This document shows, piece by piece, positions 50,243 through 54,366 of a stretch of 54,366 nucleotides of DNA. Every line of letters starts with the position of its first letter. The stretch's first letter is position 1. The notes beneath the pieces were generated by a model that saw only the letters and a list, made by a program, of their open reading frames with translations, made no database searches and was not told the DNA's origin. Position numbers and translations under genes: made by a program. Origin of the DNA: CAVQCT01 sp964520865. GTDB lineage: Bacteria; Zixibacteria; MSB-5A5; GN15; FEB-12. The DNA is taken from the NCBI GenBank assembly GCA_964520865.1, contig CAZFOY010000022.1, positions 1 to 54,366 on the forward strand, given 5' to 3'.

Positions 50243-53200
50243 TTAATGAGTCCTGATGGCCGTCTCTTCGGAAGTTGGTTCAAGTCCGGGCCGACGTTTC
50301 GAAGAAAAGTAGGTATACAGGGCCGGAATAACGTAGAGGGTGAGTCCAAGGGAGAAAAGCAAGCCGCCGATGATAACGATACCCATCGAAACACGGCTCC
50401 TGGCAGCCGCCCCGAGGGCAAGGGCGATCGGAAGTACGCCAAACACGGTGGCAAGGCTCGTCATCAGAATCGGACGGAACCGTTGTCGAGCAGCATCGAC
50501 AGCCGCTTCGCGAGAATTCAGCCCCTGGGCTTTGCGTTGATTGGCAAATTCAACAATCAGGATGCCGTTCTTGGTGACGATTCCGACAAGGGCGATGATT
50601 CCTATCTGGCTGAAAATATTGAACGTCTGTCCGAACAGCCAGAGCGAGAGAATGGCTCCCGCCAGAGCCAACGGTACCGTAAACATGATTATCAGCGGGT
50701 CGCGGAAGCTTTCGAACTGGGCGGACAGTATCAGATAAACCAGTGTAAGGGCGAGCAAGAAGGCGAACAGCAAGGTGTTGGAACTCTCGGCGTATTCTTT
50801 TGCTGTGCCGGCCAGCGTGGTCGAAAAGGACTCGTCGAGCGTCGACTTTGCGATCCTGTCCATCTCGTCAATTGAACTTCCCAGAGTATATCCGGGGGCG
50901 GGCGAGGCACTGACCGTTGCCGAGACATATCTATTGTAACGATACAACTGCGGCGGATTGGATCGGTAAGTGAGTTTGACCACGTTGTCGAGCTGAATCA
51001 GTTCGTTGCGGCTGTTGCGAACATAGATCGAACTGAGGTCAAGCGGTTCATCCCGATTAGCCCGGTTTGCCTGCGCGATAACGGAGTACTGCTTACCGTT
51101 GAGCACGAAATAGCCGTACCGTTGTCCGCTGAAATACAGCTGAAGTGTCTCGGCGATATCGCGCACAGTTACGCCGAGCGAACGAGCTCGGTCACGATCG
51201 ATGTTGATAGTCAGCTCCGGCTTGTTGAATTTGAGATTCAGGTCGACCACCTGAAACGCCGGGCTCGCGTCCGCCTTTTCTATAAACTCCGGCAGAGCCG
51301 CCTTCAGCTTCTCCAGGGTCGGTGCCTGGATAACATACTGGATCGGCAACCCGGAATGACGTCCGCCGATCGTTTGTTCCTGGGTCACAAAAGTTCTCGC
51401 GAACGTTTCGCTGCGCAGCCTTCTCGAAACCGCATCCGCGATCTCCTGCTGCGTCCGGTTCCGTTGATCCGGCGGGACGAGGCTCACACGAACGAATCCG
51501 GAATTGGCCGACCCGCTGCTGCCGAATCCTGGTGCCGTGAGCGACAGAATGACATCCCGCTCCGGCAGGGTGTCGACTATCTGAATGAGCTTGCCGACAT
51601 AGTGCTCCATCACCTCGTAGGCCGTGCCTTCCGGCGCAGTGGTGCTTATCGAAAAACGACTCTTATCTTCCATCGGAGCGAGTTCGGAGGGGATGACCGC
51701 TCCCAGCCCGAGGATAATCACCAGCGCAAGAATCATGATCACCGGCGCCGGCCAGCGCCGGTCAATGAACTTGCCGAGCGTACCATGATATGTCGTGGTC
51801 AGCTTGTTGAACCCGCGCTCGCTCATGCGGAAGAATTTGTTTTCGTGCTCCTGTTTGCGAAGCATGTGCGAACTCATCATCGGCGTCAGGGTGAGCGAGA
51901 CGAATGCCGAGATGAGGACGGATCCGGCGACCACGATACCGAATTCCCGGAACAACCTGCCGGTCAAACCCTGCAGGAAAATGATCGGAAGAAAGACCGA
52001 GGCAAGGGTAATGGTCGTGGATACAATCGCAAAGAAGATTTCTTTGGATCCCTTGTGTCCCGCTTCGATCGGGGGCATGCCATGCTCTATCTTGCTGTAT
52101 ATATTTTCAAGCACGACAATAGCGTCGTCCACCACAATTCCTGTTGATAGAACGACTCCGAGCAAAGTCAGGATATTGATCGAGAAATCGGCGACATACA
52201 TAATGAAAAAAGCGCCGATCAGCGAGATCGGAATCGCTACCATCGGAATAATCGTGGTGCGCCAGTGACGGAGGAAGGCGAAGATGACGAGCAGGACGAG
52301 GATGAAAGCGATAAGAATCGTTTCTTCGACCTCGGTAATCGCTTTGCGAATACTTGTTGTTGTATCAAGCGCCGTATTCAGACGAATGTCAGGGGGCAGA
52401 TCTTTCTTGATCTGGTCGACCCTGCGATAAAACTCATCGGCGATGGCGATATGATTCGTTCCCGGCTGCGGCGTAACGGCGATACCGACCATCGGAATGC
52501 CGCCGTTCCCCCGAAGAAGGGTGCGTTCGTTTTCCGGGGCGAGAACCGCCTCGCCGACATCGCGGAACTTCACCACCGCGCCCTCATCCTCTTTGATAAT
52601 CAGATCGTTGAACTGTGCCGGTGTGCTCATGCGGCCGAACGTGCGGATGGACAGCTCCGTCTGATGTCCTTCGATCAACCCGGCCGGTAGTTCGACATTC
52701 TCGCGATTGAGCGCGTTGCGCACATCGAGCGGCGTAAGACCGTGGGCGGCCAGTTTGGCCGGGTCGATCAGCAGCTTCATCGCATACTTTTTCTCTCCCC
52801 AGACACGGATCTCACTTACCCCCGGTATTGTCTGCAGCCGTTCTTTGAATACGTTGTTGGCAAATGCCGACAGCTCCAGCAGGCTGCGCTTATCGCTCTG
52901 TACCGTCATCGCCAAAATAGTCGTAGCATCGGCATCCGCCTTTGATACCCGTGGTGGGTCGGTGTCGGGAGGGAGACTGCGCACCGCCCGCGAAACGCGG
53001 TCGCGCACATCGTTCGCCGCCGCTTCCATGTCGACTCCGAGTTCGAACTCAACCGTGATAGTGCTTCGACCGTCGCGGCTGCTCGACGTCAGCGATCGAA
53101 TACCGGCGATACCGTTGATCTCTTCTTCGAGCGGTTCGGTGATCTCCGACTCGATCACATCGGCGTTCGCCCCCGTGTAACTCGTGGAGACGGTGACTAC

Positions 53201-53329
53201 GGGTGGGTCGACACTCGGGTACTCGCGCACCCCGAGGAACATGAATCCGAGCACGCCGAACAGGACGATCAGGATCGAAAGTACGGTCGCGAGGACCGGA
53301 CGATTGATGCAAAGGGAGGAAAGGGTCAT
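50243..53329 (-). CDS. RND efflux permease (AcrB/MexF-like)
   Basis: 1028 residues with the usual 12-span, two-loop layout. Start LCINRPVLATVLSILIVLFGVLGF matches HAE1 pumps. The proton-relay residues are complete: D401-D402 (VVDDAIVVLEN) and K920 (TKNGILIVEF). The periplasmic part shows YRFNRYVSATVSA-like strands of the substrate pocket. It pairs with the adaptor gene just upstream (TAGGAGAGCGGCATG, adaptor stop inside the ribosome site). Unlike the first RND pump of the window it keeps the canonical lysine. No clear terminator downstream and no regulator in view. Exports drugs or other amphiphiles; substrate unknown. Confidence 0.95.
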   Translation of the reverse strand: MTLSSLCINRPVLATVLSILIVLFGVLGFMFLGVREYPSVDPPVVTVSTSYTGANADVIESEITEPLEEEINGIAGIRSLTSSSRDGRSTITVEFELGVDMEAAANDVRDRVSRAVRSLPPDTDPPRVSKADADATTILAMTVQSDKRSLLELSAFANNVFKERLQTIPGVSEIRVWGEKKYAMKLLIDPAKLAAHGLTPLDVRNALNRENVELPAGLIEGHQTELSIRTFGRMSTPAQFNDLIIKEDEGAVVKFRDVGEAVLAPENERTLLRGNGGIPMVGIAVTPQPGTNHIAIADEFYRRVDQIKKDLPPDIRLNTALDTTTSIRKAITEVEETILIAFILVLLVIFAFLRHWRTTIIPMVAIPISLIGAFFIMYVADFSINILTLLGVVLSTGIVVDDAIVVLENIYSKIEHGMPPIEAGHKGSKEIFFAIVSTTITLASVFLPIIFLQGLTGRLFREFGIVVAGSVLISAFVSLTLTPMMSSHMLRKQEHENKFFRMSERGFNKLTTTYHGTLGKFIDRRWPAPVIMILALVIILGLGAVIPSELAPMEDKSRFSISTTAPEGTAYEVMEHYVGKLIQIVDTLPERDVILSLTAPGFGSSGSANSGFVRVSLVPPDQRNRTQQEIADAVSRRLRSETFARTFVTQEQTIGGRHSGLPIQYVIQAPTLEKLKAALPEFIEKADASPAFQVVDLNLKFNKPELTINIDRDRARSLGVTVRDIAETLQLYFSGQRYGYFVLNGKQYSVIAQANRANRDEPLDLSSIYVRNSRNELIQLDNVVKLTYRSNPPQLYRYNRYVSATVSASPAPGYTLGSSIDEMDRIAKSTLDESFSTTLAGTAKEYAESSNTLLFAFLLALTLVYLILSAQFESFRDPLIIMFTVPLALAGAILSLWLFGQTFNIFSQIGIIALVGIVTKNGILIVEFANQRKAQGLNSREAAVDAARQRFRPILMTSLATVFGVLPIALALGAAARSRVSMGIVIIGGLLFSLGLTLYVIPALYTYFSSKRRPGLEPTSEETAIRTH

Positions 53330-53338
53330 GCCGCTCTC

Positions 53339-54366
53339 CTACAGTGTGTCGACAATGGAAGTGAAGCTCACCTTTCGGCCCTCGGTAAGCTGTAGCAGCC
53401 CGGTGGTGATCAGGGTATCGCCGAGCGAGAGACCGTCAGTGATCTGAATGTCCCGGTCGGTTCGCACTCCGGTCGTCACCTTTACGGAATGAGCCGAACC
53501 TTCACGGCAGACATACACGAACTCTCCTTCAAGTTGCGGTACGACAGCGCCACTCGGGATGATAATCGCGTCGGGAAACCGCTGAAGGGTGATCTCGACT
53601 TTGGAAAATGATCCGGGAATAAGCCTCGTATCCGGGTTGGGTATGACGGCGCGAGCTTTCATCGTACGGGTTGCCGGATCGACTTTTGCTTCAACCGCGT
53701 ATACAACGCCGTCCTGCCAGTTCGTCAGGTCCCCGACCTGAATCTTTACGTGCGTCCCGCTGTGCAGCTGCCGGGCATGCTTCTCCGGAATCGAAAACTC
53801 CACCTTTATCGAGTCGAGATCCTGGATGGTGGCGATCCGGGTCGACGGCGAAATATAAGAACCCTCGCTCACATACCGCAGTCCGATTACCCCGTCGAAT
53901 GGCGCCAGAATCCGGGTCTTGGCAAGTTGCGACTCCACTACTTCGGTCTCGGCTTTCGCCATGTTAAGGGCGTTGAGGGCGCGATCGTAGTCTTCGCGGC
54001 TGATGCCGTTGATATCGAGCAGCGATCGCTTCCGGCGTTCATCGTCGGCATTCAATTTTTCCTGCAACCGGTTCTGCTTGAGCTGCGCGAGCAGCTGTTC
54101 GTCGCTGATTTTAAGAAGCGTGTCACCCTTTGAGACATGCCGGCCTTCCTCGAAATACAATCCAACAACCCGACCGGAGATCTCCGGATGAAGTTCCACT
54201 TCTTCGCTGGCCAGCAATGTGCCTGTAGTGTAGATATTATTCTCGAACGGCTGAGGCTTGATCACTATCGCCTCAACCGGCAGCGGACCGGCCGGACCGC
54301 GCGACGACGGCGTCTTCTGTTTCCTGCTGCAACCGAACGATACGAGCGACAGAAGAACCAGTGATA
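53339..54366 (-). CDS. RND adaptor lipoprotein (membrane fusion protein), 5' end beyond window
   Basis: The frame is open to the right edge and lacks its true start, so the protein is partial by a few residues. The visible N-terminus is a lipoprotein signal (LVLLSLVSFGCSRKQ) with the acylated Cys right after FG. The mature adaptor has barrel-lipoyl pattern EISGRVVGLYFEEGRHVSKGDTL, a short helical hairpin, TRILAPFDGVIGLRYVSEGSYIS and a C-terminal GLLQLTEG region. A GTG 33 codons after the Cys could be misread as the start; the continuous signal sequence shows it is not. Pairs with the RND gene that follows. Confidence 0.92.
   Translation of the reverse strand, partial: SLVLLSLVSFGCSRKQKTPSSRGPAGPLPVEAIVIKPQPFENNIYTTGTLLASEEVELHPEISGRVVGLYFEEGRHVSKGDTLLKISDEQLLAQLKQNRLQEKLNADDERRKRSLLDINGISREDYDRALNALNMAKAETEVVESQLAKTRILAPFDGVIGLRYVSEGSYISPSTRIATIQDLDSIKVEFSIPEKHARQLHSGTHVKIQVGDLTNWQDGVVYAVEAKVDPATRTMKARAVIPNPDTRLIPGSFSKVEITLQRFPDAIIIPSGAVVPQLEGEFVYVCREGSAHSVKVTTGVRTDRDIQITDGLSLGDTLITTGLLQLTEGRKVSFTSIVDTL

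Noticed and set aside
51122..52147. 341-codon plus-strand frame inside the second RND gene
   Set aside because: Opposite a pump with all catalytic residues; translation is Arg-rich and featureless.
53339..54265. Shorter adaptor protein starting at GTG 54265
   Set aside because: The frame continues to the window edge and encodes a lipoprotein signal with lipobox; the gene is longer and partial.

Overview
The window reads as a chromosomal segment of an uncultivated Gram-negative bacterium of the FCB (Fibrobacteres-Chlorobi-Bacteroidetes) superphylum, perhaps a Zixibacteria-like candidate phylum. Two secreted proteins end in type IX secretion (T9SS) type A sorting domains with the NYPNPFNPTT signature. 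Outer-membrane beta-barrel proteins, RND pumps and multiheme cytochromes are abundant. Several intergenic regions carry sigma70-like -35/-10 pairs. The lineage is an inference from gene content; no rRNA or other phylogenetic marker is present. No tRNA, CRISPR array, transposase or phage gene was seen.

Layout. 1-5.3 kb: the tail of an unknown gene and its terminator, then a TetR repressor with a candidate operator, an HlyD/AcrA-type adaptor and an RND pump. 5.5-6.6 kb: a T9SS cargo protein. 7.1-10.5 kb: an aquaporin and a GH15 glucoamylase-like enzyme. 10.5-14.9 kb (minus strand): a Cys-motif outer-membrane protein, an RRM RNA-binding protein and a PknB-type kinase fused to a beta-propeller. 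15.1-22.6 kb: a polytopic membrane protein, a beta-lactamase-fold serine hydrolase, a fatty acid desaturase, an internally duplicated LRR/FN3 lipoprotein-like protein and a CPBP intramembrane protease. 22.7-26.1 kb (minus): a metal-uptake operon (small HHH/CPIC protein, outer-membrane protein, metal-binding protein, ABC-3 permease) without an ATPase gene. 26.2-32.4 kb: a 1490-residue secreted protein overlapping the gene for an outer-membrane barrel. 32.6-35.5 kb: a monoheme cytochrome c, an MFS transporter and a small membrane protein. 36.1-38.5 kb: a subtilisin-like protease with PKD repeats and a T9SS signal.

39.1-46.6 kb is the most striking region. It is a tight plus-strand operon for a cytochrome-b-like membrane protein, a 20-heme cytochrome c, a 25-heme cytochrome c, an outer-membrane barrel and a membrane-anchored Fe-S flavoprotein whose oxidoreductase fold looks circularly permuted. 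Together they could form an electron path from a cytoplasmic donor across the periplasm to the outside, or in the reverse direction. A DUF4242 protein follows, then a convergent operon (TlpA-like thioredoxin, DUF4266 lipoprotein, DUF3570 outer-membrane protein, ApbE flavin transferase) that also looks devoted to extracytoplasmic redox chemistry. The window ends in a second RND pump whose adaptor lipoprotein is cut by the window edge.

The common theme is cell-envelope traffic: efflux, metal uptake, protein export and electron transfer. Functions are assigned from motifs and gene order read by eye; no database search was run.
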